Assembly (NCBI GenBank): GCA_028829895.1
Contig: CM054179.1
Span: 71,238,391 to 71,302,390 of the forward strand
Direction: 5' to 3'
Length of the DNA stretch: 64,000 bases
Source of the DNA: Sinotaia quadrata
Lineage: Eukaryota; Mollusca; Gastropoda; Architaenioglossa; Viviparidae
Position 1 is the first letter of the stretch, and every line of letters starts with the position of its first letter. Positions 50,131 to 62,789 of the stretch are shown here, one piece after another. Both the position numbers and the translations under genes were made by a program. The notes under the pieces were generated by a model that was not told the origin of the DNA, made no database searches, and saw nothing but the letters and a program-made list of their open reading frames with translations.

Positions 50131-50515
50131 TAAGCATCAGTAAGTCACTTCCAATAAGTCACCTCCTTACATGTGAACAAATGAGATTTTGTGTATCAAA
50201 TACCTTCCTTACGTATCAAGTGTTTTCTTACGATTCAGCAAAAAACTTTCTTACGATTCAATAAATGATTCTTTGTGTATCAAGAGATTCCTTACGTAAC
50301 AACAAGTGACTTCCTCACGTATCAACAGTTGACTTCTTTACATGTCAGTAAGCAAGCCTAACTTATTTACGTATCAAGTGTCTTCCTTATGAATCAACAA
50401 ACGTCCTTATTTATCAGCAAGTAGTCACTTTACGTATCAACAAGTGACTTCCTTTACATATGAACATGTGACTTCCTTATATATGAATATGTGACTTCTT
50501 TATATATCAGGTGAC
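50131..50515. repeat. Degenerate ~25-bp repeat
   Basis: TCACGTATCAACAAGTGACT-like and CTTCCTTACGTATCA words recur about fifteen times. Confidence 0.8.
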
Positions 50516-50630
50516 TTTCCGACACGAACCAAGGACAGCCGTATATGAATCAACACTACGTTGAAAATGTTCTTTTAGATACGAACTGAGAACAACCGTA
50601 TAAATAACGCTACATTGAAGTGTTCCTGAC
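50516..50630 (-). repeat. Inverted units of the 54-bp repeat family
   Basis: Two units here are the reverse complement of the units found on the plus strand from 50900 onward. The 22 bases 50520-50541 are an exact reverse complement of 51041-51062. Confidence 0.9.
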
Positions 50631-50899
50631 TAGAAAAAATACTAGAAATATACTTTCCGTACCTACCAGCTGTCAAAATTACTTTCGTGTGATACAACTA
50701 GCATGATTCAATGCAGAGTACTTTCTAGCATTACATAGCAAGTAGATATGTTACATTATTTCATTTTCCTACAGACAATCTTTCCTATTCAAGAAATGTT
50801 TGTTTTTTAGTTGTTTAGCAGAAAATTATGAATGGTGAATTGCGAGTACATTTTTGTTATGAATGTATATACAGATATCATCAGTTATTCTAAAAGAAC
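50631..50899. other. Spacer between opposite-facing repeat units
   Basis: Unique AT-rich sequence of about 270 bp. Nothing else recognised. Confidence 0.5.
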
Positions 50900-51335
50900 A
50901 CTTTGCAGGTGTTATTGATTTATGAATGTCCTCACTTCGTGTCTGAAAGTTACACTTTGAAAATAGTTTTGATTTATATACGGTTGTCCTCGGTTCTTGT
51001 CAGAAGAAATAAATGTAGCGGTTTTTTATATATATATATACGGCTGTCCTTGGTTCGTGTCGACACTTTTAAAGTAATGTTGATTTATATTTTGTAGTTC
51101 GTGTCGGAAGGAATACTTCAATGTAGTATTGATTTATGTACGGTTGTTCCCCTCGGTTGGTGTCTGAAAGAACACTAAAGGCAGTGTATAGTTTATACGA
51201 CTGTTTTCAGTTGGTGTCTGAAAGAACACTAAAGGCAGTGTATAGTTTATACGACTGTTTTCAGTTGGTGTCTGAAAGAACACTAAAGGCAGTGTATAGT
51301 TTATACGACTGTTTTCAGTTCGTGTCTGAAAGAAC
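50900..51335 (+). repeat. 54-bp minisatellite with older diverged units
   Basis: From 51150 to 51330, four nearly identical units read TGTCTGAAAGAACACTAAAG then GCAGTGTATAGTTTATACGA and CTGTTTTCAGTTGG. To the left are older units with ATACGGTTGTCCTCGGTTCG. The 81- and 92-codon frames (repeat VSERTLKAVYSLYDCFQL) are artefacts. Confidence 0.94.
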
Positions 51336-51645
51336 TCTTGTAGTAGTAGAAGTAGTACCGTTAACTTCTTTTGCTCCACAGGAATTGCATGAAAATTTTT
51401 TCATCTTTTTTTAGATGCTCTCGGTTTTTGGAAGATTCCTGTGGAGCCTTCCTCTTCTCACATTGGCATTGTGTCCTCAGGTTGTTGTGTTTCTTTCGGG
51501 TGGTGCTTGCTTCGCTGCGACTGTTGTAGGTCCTCTTGTGTTTGTTGTTTTTTTGTTTTCCAGTTTTTCATGTTATTCGTTTAGTTTGTGTTTGAAGTGT
51601 AAAATTAAATTCCTGGTCGTTTAAGGGTCACTTTATGTGTTTTGT
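51336..51645. other. Spacer without recognised gene
   Basis: A 69-codon plus frame at 51415-51624 is hydrophobic (LPLLTLALCPQVVVFLSGG), but it has no supporting splice context or similarity and comes from T-rich DNA. Confidence 0.4.
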
Positions 51646-51925
51646 TGTTTGTACCACGAGCATTAGAGCAGCAGGTTTGAGACTTACCAGTCTTTGTACC
51701 ACATACACTAGAACAGTAGTTTTAAGACCTACCAGTCTTTGTACCACATACACTAGAACAGTAGTTTTAAGACCTACCAGTCTTTGTACCACATACACTA
51801 GAACAGTAGTTTTAAGACCTACCAGTCTTTGTACCACATACACTAGAACAGTAGTTTTAAGACCTACCAGTCTTTGTACCACATACACTAGAACAGTAGT
51901 TTTAAGACCTACCAGTCTTTGTGCC
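51646..51925. repeat. 45-bp minisatellite, about six units
   Basis: Units read TTGTACCACATACACTAGAA then CAGTAGTTTTAAGACCTACC and AGTCT. The first unit is diverged. Five units are virtually identical, which indicates recent expansion. Frames on both strands stay open because 45 is a multiple of three. Confidence 0.96.
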
Positions 51926-52485
51926 CGTGGATTCTACCGCTCTCCACGTGTGGAGTCTGTAGTGCGAGTCTTTTGTGTCGTGTTGTGGTAGTCAATTTTT
52001 TTTCCCGTTCTGTGAGTGACCGTAGCGGTGGTTCACCATTTCACCATGTGTGTTGTCACAGTCGGGTTGAGGCGTGCAGAATTTTATTGTGTCCACCATC
52101 GATAGCCGGGCTGAGGAACTAAGGGCTGAAGATTTCGTGAGTGCTAAGCGTTGGCATGTAATGTTGACGGCGCTGCTGTAGTTGGAATCTGTGTTTGTAG
52201 ATTGTAGTTTTCTTGCTGGCATTTAGCGAACTGGTGTAGGCTGTTTTTTTGAAGGCTGTTGTAGGTTTTTCTTCCTTACTCCACAGGCGTTAGGCCAGCG
52301 CTTTCAGACCGAACCGATCTTGGAGTAGTGGCGCGTAAAAAGTCAAGTGTTTTGTTGTTTGTTGATTCCTTTATTTGGGTTCGTACTCGCTCGTAGTTCT
52401 CTACCAGCGTCGGGAGACCGTAGCTTGGAAACACTCAACACGAGCGAGTACGTTAAGCGTGCATGCGAGTTGGATGTTGAGTTGT
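51926..52485. other. CpG-rich spacer
   Basis: Around 52275-52330, CCACAGGCGTTAGGCCAGCG and CAGACCGAACCGATCTTGG look like a distant relative of the 45-bp unit. Direct words ACTCGCTCGTA and GAGCGAGTACG at 52385 and 52443 are mutually inverted. No gene recognised. Confidence 0.4.
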
Positions 52486-52625
52486 ATAGTGTGTCCATGT
52501 TAACGTCTGAAAGAACTCTAAAGGTAGTGTTTATTTACATGCGACTGTCCCCATTTCGTGTCGGAAGATATACTTGAATATAGTGTTGCGTGTCGGAACA
52601 GTTTGGAGGCAATTATGATTTATAT
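52486..52625 (+). repeat. Detached units of the 54-bp repeat family
   Basis: ACGTCTGAAAGAACTCTAAA, GGTAGTGTTTATTTACAT and TTCGTGTCGGAAGATATA resume the 54-bp family about 1.15 kb after it stops at 51335. The intervening DNA may have been inserted in the array. Confidence 0.8.
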
Positions 52626-52790
52626 ACGGTAGTAGTAAAAGTAACTTAATAAATTTGTAGTATCGTAGTAGTAGTGGTAGAGGTAGTAGTAAAAGTAAGT
52701 TAATAAATTTGTAGTATCGTAGTAGTACTGGTAGAGGTAGTAAAAGTAATCCTTACCATGTAGTAGTATCATAGAAGCAGTGCGAGTAAT
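52626..52790. repeat. GTAGTA-rich tandem repeat (~55 bp)
   Basis: GTAGTAGTAAAAGTAAGTTA and ATAAATTTGTAGTATCGTAG occur twice, then in diverged form. Confidence 0.88.
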
Positions 52791-53150
52791 ATCGCTTTTT
52801 ATGATTCTTTACTACTACTATTATTACTATAACGTTTTATGATTATTTACTACTACTATTATTACTATAACGTTTTATGATTCTTTACTACTACTATCAT
52901 TACTATAACGTTTTATGATTCTTTACTACTACTATTATTACTATAACGTTTTATGATTATTTACTACTACTATTATTACTATAACGTTTTATGATTCTTT
53001 ACTACTACTATCATTACTATAACGTTTTATGATTACCTGACTATTATTATTACTATTATCACTTCTTATGATTATTTTAACTACTATAACTTTTTATGAT
53101 TACTGCTTACTACTATCAGTTGTTATAATTACTTTACTACTAACTACACA
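52791..53150. repeat. 38-bp minisatellite, about six units plus diverged ones
   Basis: Units read TGATTCTTTACTACTACTAT then TATTACTATAACGTTTTA. Diverged TACTACTAT words continue to about 53140. Confidence 0.94.
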
Positions 53151-53350
53151 CCCTTACTGGAATCACTTAACTTCCAATAGCTCACTCTTTACACACACTT
53201 ACAAGTAACTTCAAATAACTTACTCTTAACTACTTGAACTTATTGGAATAAAATCGCATTTAGTCATTTTCTCTGTTTACAAACAGCTATTCTAGTCGCT
53301 GTACCTCCTCCTACGTCTAACACTTTGACGCCACTCCCAACCACACTAGC

Positions 53351-53695
53351 GTGCGCTTTAGCATAGCAATCTGCCAATTAACATGCGGAAAAGGTTACAA
53401 GACTTTTCGTGCACGTCATGTTGATGAAAAGTCCGTGAAAACACAGATTGTTCCATTTCGATATCGCCAGGGGCTTAAAGGTCGCTTGCACTGCCCGGCA
53501 CTGACAACAACTCCATTAGCTCAGAAGCTTCTACAGTCTACACTCTCCTTTGAAATGAAATCTTTAGTGCTCGGCACTGAAAACAACTTTATGAAAACTC
53601 AGAAAGAAACACAAATACGTTCAACTCCCAACCCCCGTGAAATTAAATCTTTTGTTTTCAATGCACAATTTAAACGCTTCTTTATTAATTAATAC
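53351..53695 (+). CDS. Unrecognised 113-codon open frame
   Basis: This is the longest frame in the window that does not come from a tandem repeat. It reads RFSIAICQLTCGKGYKTFRA, a basic middle (RYRQGLKGRLHCPALTTTPL), and ends FNAQFKRFFIN before TAA. Composition is protein-like (mixed charge, two or three Cys) and the DNA is less AT-rich than its flanks. No signal peptide, membrane segment or known motif was seen. Open length alone at this size can arise by chance. It could be an exon, a transposon fragment or noise. Confidence 0.2.
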
Positions 53696-54885
53696 AAAGT
53701 GATCGTAATGACCTGTTTGCAAATTTAAAAAAATTAGCCGCCTGAGAATAATGTCTGGGTAATATTAATATAATAAGAGTTACCAGCAAACGATAAACTC
53801 GCTCTGATATGGAGTGGTCACAGTGGTATTAGTAGAGATTTACTAAGAATTGTTACAACTTTTATTATAATGTATATAACTCGAATTTTAAAAATATTTG
53901 CTCACCTAGGAAAAAAATTCCAATTTATTTATGAGGAATGTGGAGATAATTTTTTATGTTATGTCACGTGTATTTTAAAGATTTCATTTCCGTCCTGGAA
54001 ATTATAAACATTATGCATTCATGCTTAAAATTTCTAATAAAATTCAAGTGTATATTAGGCCAGGTTATAGTATATTTACCTATCAGATTCAAAGAAAATA
54101 TGTCTAGTTAAAATATTTCCTTATCACTATAAGGAAGTAATGTTTGGCTACAATATTTCTTTGCTTCAAGGAAGATATGCAAGGTTAAATATTAAATTAT
54201 CAAATTCAACGTAATTTTGTTTGGTTCAAAAAGAATTTACTTATCATATTCAAGTGGGTTTGATTAATATTTCATTTGCTAAATAAATAAATCTGAGATT
54301 TTTTAAAAACTCTAATTGAATAATATTTCTTGGTGAGATTGTAAATAATTATATAAATACAAAGTTTTATATAGTAATTATTTTTATTTATTTCTAACTG
54401 TTGTAAATGAAATTTGCTCAATTCTTGATACTTGAACAGATTTGTTAGGGTTCCCATTCTTTTCAAAAGTTCTGGCCACATTTGTATATTAACGTTCTTT
54501 TCGAAACTTTTGATGAGTTCATTTGAATTTTCCAAGAACGAAGTCGATAGCTATGGACGGGTAAACTCCAACATTTCGATTCATTTACGGCTGCTAGTGC
54601 AGAATCTATAATTAGATCCGAAAACGGTCTTACATTTGGAGTCATATAAATTAGGTTTGTTGTGAGGAATATTAAACTTTTCCACCTTAAATGTGGCAAA
54701 TAAGATAAAAGCAATAAGTCAAACCGTTGCTAGACGTCGAAATGAGATCTGAAAACCACGACAGTCACCTAAAATCTATTTTCCAATGAGTGGCTGCTTC
54801 GCAGTGTCGCGTATTTCCTCTTACCACTAGAAGGCGCTATGTGTATGCACGAAATGTTAAAGATGGCTTTCAATAGTAAACGTGT
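53696..54885. other. AT-rich unique sequence
   Basis: No gene recognised. Minus frames at 54272-54714 (83-87 codons) overlap each other in different frames and resemble nothing known. Loose TATTT-CTT words near 54080-54260 recur about every 60 bp. Confidence 0.4.
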
Positions 54886-55125
54886 ACTGGAACACTCAGT
54901 AGAAAATGTATACAGAACACTCAATAGTGAATGAGTACTGGAAAACTCAATATAGAATGAGTACTGGAACTCTCAGTAAATAATGAGTACTGGAACTCTC
55001 AGTAAATAATGAGTACTGGAACTCTCAGTTAATAATGAGTATTGGAACTCTCAGTAAATAATGAGTACTGGAAGACTTATGAAAGAATGAGTACTGGAAG
55101 ACTTATGAAAGAATGCGTACTGGAA
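54886..55125. repeat. 26-bp minisatellite, left part
   Basis: Units read AATGAGTACTGGAACTCTCA then GTAAAT, about nine copies with variants. The array is cut at 55130 by the LTR-like insertion and resumes at 56825. Confidence 0.95.
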
Positions 55126-55130
55126 CACTC
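55126..55130. other. Target-site duplication, left
   Basis: CACTC, repeated at 56820-56824. It belongs to the 26-bp minisatellite unit (GGAACACTC). Confidence 0.85.
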
Positions 55131-56819
55131 TGTGACACCTACGCCACCCGTGGTTACTGGTTATGATTATTATTTAATCACCCAAAACTAATTACAAGCG
55201 ATGAGAATCTTAATTTATGTTATTAATAATTCTCCAGAAGACACCACTCGTCTCTCTCACTTGGCGGATATGTGGGCGCTGTAAACGTTTTCTTTCTTCC
55301 ACAACATTAAAGACAAACATTTACGTCACACAATATATTTCCGTACGTGGAAAACTTCATACCAATAGAGAAGATAAATTCATCTTTTAATCTATATTTA
55401 GCGAGTTTCCATCCATCCACAATCTCTCCAACATATGGCTGTCAATGTGTGTAAGAAGGTCAATAAATTTATTAAATCAACAATCAAATATACAACATAT
55501 AAATATAATCTATAGAGCATTGACATTACATCACAACAATGTTCAATTAATGCTGGACAATCATTCAGTTTATCCCAGCACAGACATCACTTCACAACAA
55601 TGTTCAATTAATGCTGGACAATCATTCAGTTAATCCTAGCACAGACATCAGCAGTCACTTTAGTATACATAATATATAATCAAGTTCATGAATATCATTC
55701 ATCACAGATCAAGAGTGGAGTTTCAGAGAAATAATTAAATTCAATATACATAACCTTTTCAATAATGGCGGCTGTTGCCGGCATGTGTTCACAATCAATG
55801 GTTTACAACAAGTCACTGTCTTTCTTATTTAGATAACAGTCCAATGAACCACTTCTAGGCACATTATACAACTGTTCCAGAATATTCTTTGTGCTCGCAG
55901 AGCACACCCCTGGAGAATCATCCAGAATTCCACATACACTATTAAGTATATCAGGAGGAATGTTCCCGAATTTTCGTGTGCACTACTCAAGCACACCATG
56001 AGAAATGCTCAAAATTTTCTTTGTGAATTCTCGAAACCAAACTCAGGCCACAAATTTCTGCCTTATTGGCTCTTGAACGGAATTCACAGGAATCAACTTA
56101 TAACAAACGTTTACTGATAAGTTTGGCGATAACACTGGATTTTCAACCAACGTCATCAAGTAGAGTACAGTAGGCACATAAAGCAAAAAGAAAGGCTCGT
56201 TTTTCTCTGCAAAAGTCAAAGTAAGGCAGTTATAAATTTCAGGTATATTTCATTATTCATTATATTTATATAAATCTCTCTTACATACGTTCTCAACTTA
56301 CAAAGCGTGCAACAATTTCATTAGCCCAGCACACACACAGCATAAGAAATATAGCATTGATCAAAATTCACAAATATAATGTACAACATAATCAAATTAG
56401 TGAATATAGAAAATAATGGTTCAATTACATAAAGCATTCTCCAATTCAAATTATAGATCAATAGGAAACGTACGAAATATTCTAAGTCCATTCTTTATCA
56501 GTCAGTTAACTTACCATAATTAATCTACCATCTTTATGATCAGATCGAGTTATGTTTAAATCAAACTGATTAGAATATAGACTTTCCTCAGCAAAGTAAC
56601 TTTTGGTCTATCCCCAATGGTCGAAGTTGTTTTGAACGAGTGTGACACTATTGGTCAGAAAAACTACTCACCCACTTGGATTGCGTCAGCATAGTTTAAC
56701 ATATTCTCCACCTGAGTATGTTTACTCAAAATGTGACAAAAATATCATCGCAAGGAATGCCCAAGGTTGGCAACAAATATATACGTTAAAATAGGGATAG
56801 GCATATTTATCCCACCACA
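55131..56819 (-). mobile_element. Complete solo LTR-like insertion (copy B, 1689 bp)
   Basis: The segment begins TGTGACACCTACGCC and ends CCCACCACA, and is flanked by the same five bases, CACTC, at 55126-55130 and 56820-56824. Both flanks are the 26-bp minisatellite, which proves this is an insertion. TG..CA ends plus a 5-bp target duplication are the marks of LTR retrotransposons, and no coding sequence lies inside, so a solo LTR (or LTR-like non-autonomous element) is the best reading. On the minus strand a TATATA-like motif (56782-56789) and other copies' AATAAA suggest minus-strand transcription. A 61-bp segment (55531-55652) is tandemly doubled here. Confidence 0.82.
55531..55652. repeat. 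61-bp tandem duplication inside the LTR-like element
   Basis: CACAACAATGTTCAATTAAT and GCTGGACAATCATTCAGTT occur twice, about 61 bp apart. The related copy at 20107 has only one. Confidence 0.92.
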
Positions 56820-56824
56820 CACTC
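56820..56824. other. Target-site duplication, right
   Basis: CACTC, pairing with 55126-55130. Confidence 0.85.
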
Positions 56825-56955
56825 ATTATAGAATGAGTACTAGAACTCAATATACAATGTGTACTGGGACACTCAATAAAGAATGTGTAATGGAACTCTG
56901 AGTAAAGAATGAGTACTGAAACACTCAGTAAAGAATTAGTACTGGAACACTCAAA
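56825..56955. repeat. 26-bp minisatellite, right part
   Basis: Units such as GAATGAGTACTGAAACACTC and AGTAAAGAATTAGTACTGGA continue the array interrupted at 55130. Confidence 0.92.
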
Positions 56956-58325
56956 TATATAGGATCTCCTAAAAGAAGATTTATCTATTAGTATCTCTGA
57001 AATTACATACTTTGTTAAAACTGAATCTATAATGAGACTAAATATGTTAATGCCATTCGTAAATAAGAACGCATATTGTGTTAGAAATGCGTATATCAGG
57101 ACTAAATATTGTGATAGAAATGCGGTGAATCAGACAATAAATATGTACTGCGAACACCAAATCGGTAAATATTTTTCTAGTTAATCGGTTCTAATTATTG
57201 TTATGATAAATGTGATTATTACAATGCTTTAATATTTAAATGTCGCTCGTTAAACTGTCTCTAAGTGCACATATGCCGATGAAGTCCTATTTTCCCCCTC
57301 CCTCTTTTGATTTGGCCAACAGCTCAGGTTCTATTAATTTGGCAATAACAGGTTCTTTTTTTTTTTAATTTTTTTATTTATTTTTTTTTTTTGGGGGGGG
57401 GGAGACGTCCTCAGCCAGCAGGAGCTGAACGTGGTTTAAAAGCTGATTCCTAGGGCAGCTTTTTAATCAATACTATTTTTTAACTGATGTGGGGCTTTTT
57501 CTTCCATTTTTAATGGTGGGGGGGAGGGGAGTGTTAACAGCTTGGGTTGTATTCCCATAGTGTTAACAGCCAGGCGCGGTTGCTAACACCAATGCCCCAT
57601 CCTAATCCTGATACTCATAAATGAAAGAGAAGTTACACGTGTTAGCTGTATCGTCCAAGGTGACAGTTGCAGCTATTTATAGGTCAGTCGGCGGCGAAGG
57701 AAATACAAGGAGTATGCTGACGGAAAGCACCCACTAACCCGCTTCAGTCCTGCGCTAAATGAGGTCTGTTCAGCGGTGAAAAAGGCTATAAAAAATATAC
57801 AGAGAGGGGCATTATAAAAACGTGTTGAGAGATTAATGTTAAATACAAGCTTTTCATACTGAATAAATACAAATAAAAAGTATATTTGTGATTTAATAAC
57901 TGAGAAAAATACGGCTTAATAATGAAAATAAAGAGCTTCCTGCTTTGGTGTGTTCAATGTGTTCTTGTGTTAACTTTAGATATCACTTAGCTACATGAAG
58001 AAACAAAAACTTAATATGTGTTAAGTACAAAGAAATTTACTAACCCTGATCTTTAAATATAAATAAACTGACATTTTGTTAGCTGTAAGCTAATATATGT
58101 TAAGTACAAGAAAATTGATTAACCCTTACCTGTGTAAATTAATATATGTTAAGTACAAGAGAATCATCTGTAAGTATAAATACGTAAACTAACATGTTCT
58201 TTAGGTATAAACAAATAATAACGAATGCTTGAAAGTAACTAACGACTTTTGTGAGTAGAGTATAAACACACCGGCGACACATATTCACTCCTTAACAAAA
58301 GGCAGCAGGATTATTGTCAATTCCG
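56956..58325. other. Mostly unique sequence
   Basis: Homopolymer-rich at 57355-57405 (T run, then G run) and 57515-57530 (G-rich). From 57950 to 58200, TAATATATGTTAAGTACAA words recur three or four times in a loose ~70-bp repeat. No gene recognised. Confidence 0.45.
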
Positions 58326-58485
58326 TCGATTGGGACTATAAGTTAGGCCATGTGTATTATTGGGACTATAAGTTAGGCCATGTGTATTATTGGGACTATA
58401 AGTTAGGCCATGTGTATTATTGGGACTATAAGTTAGGCCATGTGTATTATTGGGACTATAAGTTAGGCCATGTGTATTACAGGCC
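58326..58485. repeat. 30-bp minisatellite, five units
   Basis: Five essentially identical units of TATTGGGACTATAAGTTAGG plus CCATGTGTAT. The minus frame 58317-58628 carries the ten-residue repeat NTHGLTYSPN. Confidence 0.97.
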
Positions 58486-59395
<910 letters not shown>

Positions 59396-59469
59396 GTAAA
59401 TGCACCGTGACGCGGGGTTTTTAGAATGTTATAAAAAAAAACTTAAAAACCCTAATGTGACCACCAGAC

Positions 59470-59610
59470 GTCCACTCTCACTTCAGTAGAGTCATGTATT
59501 TTAAGTAGGTGACAATTTAAGAATATTTTGAATATTAACGATCACTCACAATTCAGTAGTGTCAGATGTTATAAGTATTTGACAATTTAAGAGTATTTTG
59601 AATATAATGA
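59470..59610. repeat. ~84-bp tandem duplication
   Basis: CACTCTCACTTCAGTAGAGTCATGT and AGTAGGTGACAATTTAAGAATATTTTGAATAT (given here as the segments 59471-59494 and 59504-59534) recur at about 59544-59570 and 59574-59606. Confidence 0.85.
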
Positions 59611-60035
59611 GACTACCCAATGGGCTGAGTTTAAGGAGTTCTTTTGCTGTAGAAAATTCTGCTCTCTAATCACTTTTGAATTTGGTGTGGAAGAAGAATG
59701 TCCAGCTTTGAAAGGCAGTCATTAGATTGATGGTGAGTTAAAAATAACTGATTGAGAGAGAATGGATTTAGGAATAGTTCATGCATTATCGTTGTTGATA
59801 TGTTATATTTGTGTTCATGTAGAGATATATTATGTGAGTTGACTTTATTTCTACATATGTTTGAACTGTTTCATACATGTAGTGTGCTAACACTTGACAC
59901 TGTTTGATAGGCTGTGTTTATTTTACCTTGTGTGGTAATAAATACTGTTGCGAGGAGATTGCATGTTGAGAATGGGATGTAAAATAGAATGTATCATATT
60001 GTAATAAACGGGAAACTTAGGTTTGCTCCTTGATT
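59605..60035 (+). mobile_element. LTR-family fragment (copy G)
   Basis: Landmarks in order are CCAATGGGCTGAGTTTAA, GTAGAAAATTCTGCTCTCTA, GGTGAGTTAAAAATAACTGA, GAGAGAATGGATTTAGGAA, TATATTATGTGAGTTGACT, GTGCTAACACTTGACACTG, AATAAATACTGTTGCGAGGA and GGGAAACTTAGG. They match the reverse complement of copy A (48975-49400) throughout. The shared AATAAA sits in the second half and is a possible poly(A) signal if this is the sense direction. Confidence 0.85.
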
Positions 60036-60825
60036 GTATTTTGCAGTGAACAAGTGGCCTTTTGACTTTTGACTTGGGTTTCAAGCTTTGAGTTTGAATT
60101 CCAAGTTTCAAGTTCCCAGTTACCCTTTTCGTGTTCACCAGTCATAAACCTGTATGACCGGGAAGGCACAGGAACATCTGTTGTGGGGTGTGTAAGCATG
60201 AGGAAGTATGCTACACACCCTTGATATACATGCTGGACACATAGGGAGAATTCTAGTGTATTGAAATTGCTAGAATTAATGTAATCATCGTGTTTTGCTT
60301 GAAGGAACGGACACGGTGAGGAGAGCACTCAAGAGGAGAGCACCCAAGTTCATCGAGAATAGAACAGCATGTCAGTGGTTGCCATGTATGTGGCAGGAGA
60401 CATGTGTTAACCTCTTGCCTGTCAGGTCACAAAGTTATGCTATTCTCATCCTGGCAGGTTGTTTTGGCGCTCAGAGATAATTGAATGGGTGAGCTTACTA
60501 AAAAATGAAACTCAGCGGTAATTATATATCAATTTAAAAAATGTAAATTGCTACCTACGCTAATAATCTTATAATTATTTTATATATGCTTGTGTACCAA
60601 ATTGTTTATTTAGTAAATAAATGTACTTGAATTACATTTGATGCACAAAATAACTGGTATTTTTTTAAAAAACAAAACACTTTATAAAATTGAAATTACA
60701 TTTTAAAATTATAACTTTTATAGCAACATTAATGAATGCAAAACGAAAACAGAAATTATCTTACCATATTGTAGATATTTTTCTTGGGATGCTATGTGCC
60801 TTCTAAAAGGCATTAAATATAGTAA
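60036..60825. other. Unique sequence
   Basis: A plus frame at 60295-60480 (RRALKRRAPKFIENRTACQ, then WLPCMWQETC) is unidentified and short. No splice support was seen. From about 60500, CpG becomes rare again. Confidence 0.4.
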
Positions 60826-61135
60826 ACCACATCCACTTGCTGAAGTAAAGTTCATCTCTTGATTCTCCACTTACTGAAGTAAAGTTCATCTCTTGATGCT
60901 TCACTTGCTAAAGTAAAGTTCATCTCTTGCTAAAGTAAAGTTTATCTCTTGATGCTCCTCTTGCTGAAGTAAAGTTCATCTCTTGATGTTCCACATTCTG
61001 AAGTAAAGTTCATCTCTTGATGTTCCACATTCTGAAGTAAAGTTCATCTCTTGATTCTCCACTTGCTGAAGTAAAGTTCATCTCTTGATTCTCCACTTGC
61101 TGAAATAAAATTCATCTCTTGATTCTCCACTTCTC
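60826..61135. repeat. 34-bp minisatellite, about nine units
   Basis: Units read TTGCTGAAGTAAAGTTCATC then TCTTGATTCTCCAC. One unit is truncated near 60925. Confidence 0.94.
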
Positions 61136-62574
61136 ATAGAGGACTTTGTTTTCTGCAGTTCTCTGGTGTACTCTGGTGTACTGACTACAAAAACTTGACA
61201 GCTTCTTCCTAACAGTCTCTTCTGTAAGAAATTTAAAGTGAAAGTCACTTTTATAAACTGACTTAGAATAGCATTTGGTTGCTTATGTCATCTTATAAAA
61301 ATAAAATAAAAATGTGTATGTGTTCATTATTATCTGTATTAAATTAATGAATTATTATGTCTGGCATCGATAAAGTTCTTATTTTTCTATTAAAGGATCA
61401 GGAAAACACACAGTAACCACTTACACATTGGGAGGAATGCATATGCATATTCTTTTAGAAAATACAAATATTTTTATTGGTGAGGAATTAATGAGGAAAG
61501 GTTGACTGACTAAATGATTTGAATATTATATAAGCATATGTAATATTATAAGTCTAGACAAATTTTCTGATATATGTAATAAGTATAATATCTAGCATAC
61601 AAAATAAGTTACTAACATTTTTTTTTAAATAGGACTGCTAAGCAAACAATAAATAAGAAACTGAAAGTTTAAAAATCTGATGCAATGAAATAATTCAAAA
61701 TGCTTTATAATTTATACTATACAGTAAAAAAAAAAATAGTCAGTTTGATCTAAATAGCCTTCATCAGGACAATACAACAATGAAATGTTTAAGCCTATTT
61801 ATGCTGTAAAAATTGTATCTGAGCACATGTGATTTCTATTCTATGGCAACCAAAGAATAAGGGTTTAACGATACATGGACTGGTGAGTTGACTTCACGAT
61901 AATAATTAAATTAAATGTATTATTAATTAGACTGTTGAAGAGTTTTTTTATTAATGATTATTTGTATGCATGAGCTAATGCATACTTCTTTTCAGAGTGT
62001 TGTTATTGTGTTGCATTAGCACCAGTTTATTTATACACATAAGATGTTGAAATTGTGACGTGCATGTGTTGTGATACACCATTTTCTTTGTAAAGCTATC
62101 TGAATTGGGTTGAAGTAAATTATAAAGTGATGTAGGCCTAATTGTTAAATGTAATTGATTGGTTATTTAAGTTTATGAATGTGTAAATTCTCAAAATTAT
62201 TATTGTTATGCTTTATAAGGATCTACAGTAGTAGAAATTGCTTTGAATTGTAAGTTTATCATGTATGCTAACGTTTTTCTTTTTGGATAAAGTAGCCTAC
62301 TGTACGAGACGTTTCACCCCGCTGTCATCACGTGACCTTAATGTTTAGCATAGTAATTAGAGTCTTTTTTATTTTGTGCAGCTGGGCCTCCTTTCTTTTG
62401 GTCCGTCCTTTACTCCTATTGCAGATTGATACGCAACTCAACTGGATCCAGAATCCCGTATGTGACGGCAATCTGAATTGAAGAAAGAACCACGTCATTG
62501 AATGGAGACTGTGTGAACGCAGATTCAGAAGTATAAGTCGGTCTTTTCACCATCGCTGAGGAACAAGTTAAGTG
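61136..62574. other. AT-rich unique sequence
   Basis: No gene recognised. CpG-poor until about 62280, then CpG-richer (GTACGAGACGTTTCACCCCG). A minus frame at 62416-62616 runs into the LTR fragment and is not credible. Confidence 0.4.
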
Positions 62575-62767
62575 CTTAATCACAAAACTACTCACAGGTT
62601 TGCAATACATCAGCATTTTCTAGCACATTCTCAACTTGTTTACTTCCAACTCTGACACTTTCAAAAATACCATTGTAAGGAGTGCCCAAGGTCGGGTTAC
62701 TCTGACAATTTAACAGTTTATATAACGATTAAATTTAAAATAGGATAGGCAAATTTACTCCACCACA
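62575..62767 (-). mobile_element. LTR-family fragment (copy C)
   Basis: It aligns with the last ~190 bp of the complete copy: AAACTACTCACAGG, GCACATTCTCAACTTGTTTA, GGAGTGCCCAAGGTCGGGTT, TTATATAACGATTAA and the terminus TTTACTCCACCACA at 62767. The other end of the element is missing. Confidence 0.82.
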
Positions 62768-62789
62768 CACTGTATTTAACATTTACCTT

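Noticed and set aside
51635..51991. CRISPR-like look of regular repeats of 30-45 bp (also 58326-58485)
   Set aside because: Units are contiguous with no unique spacers, and the DNA is eukaryotic.
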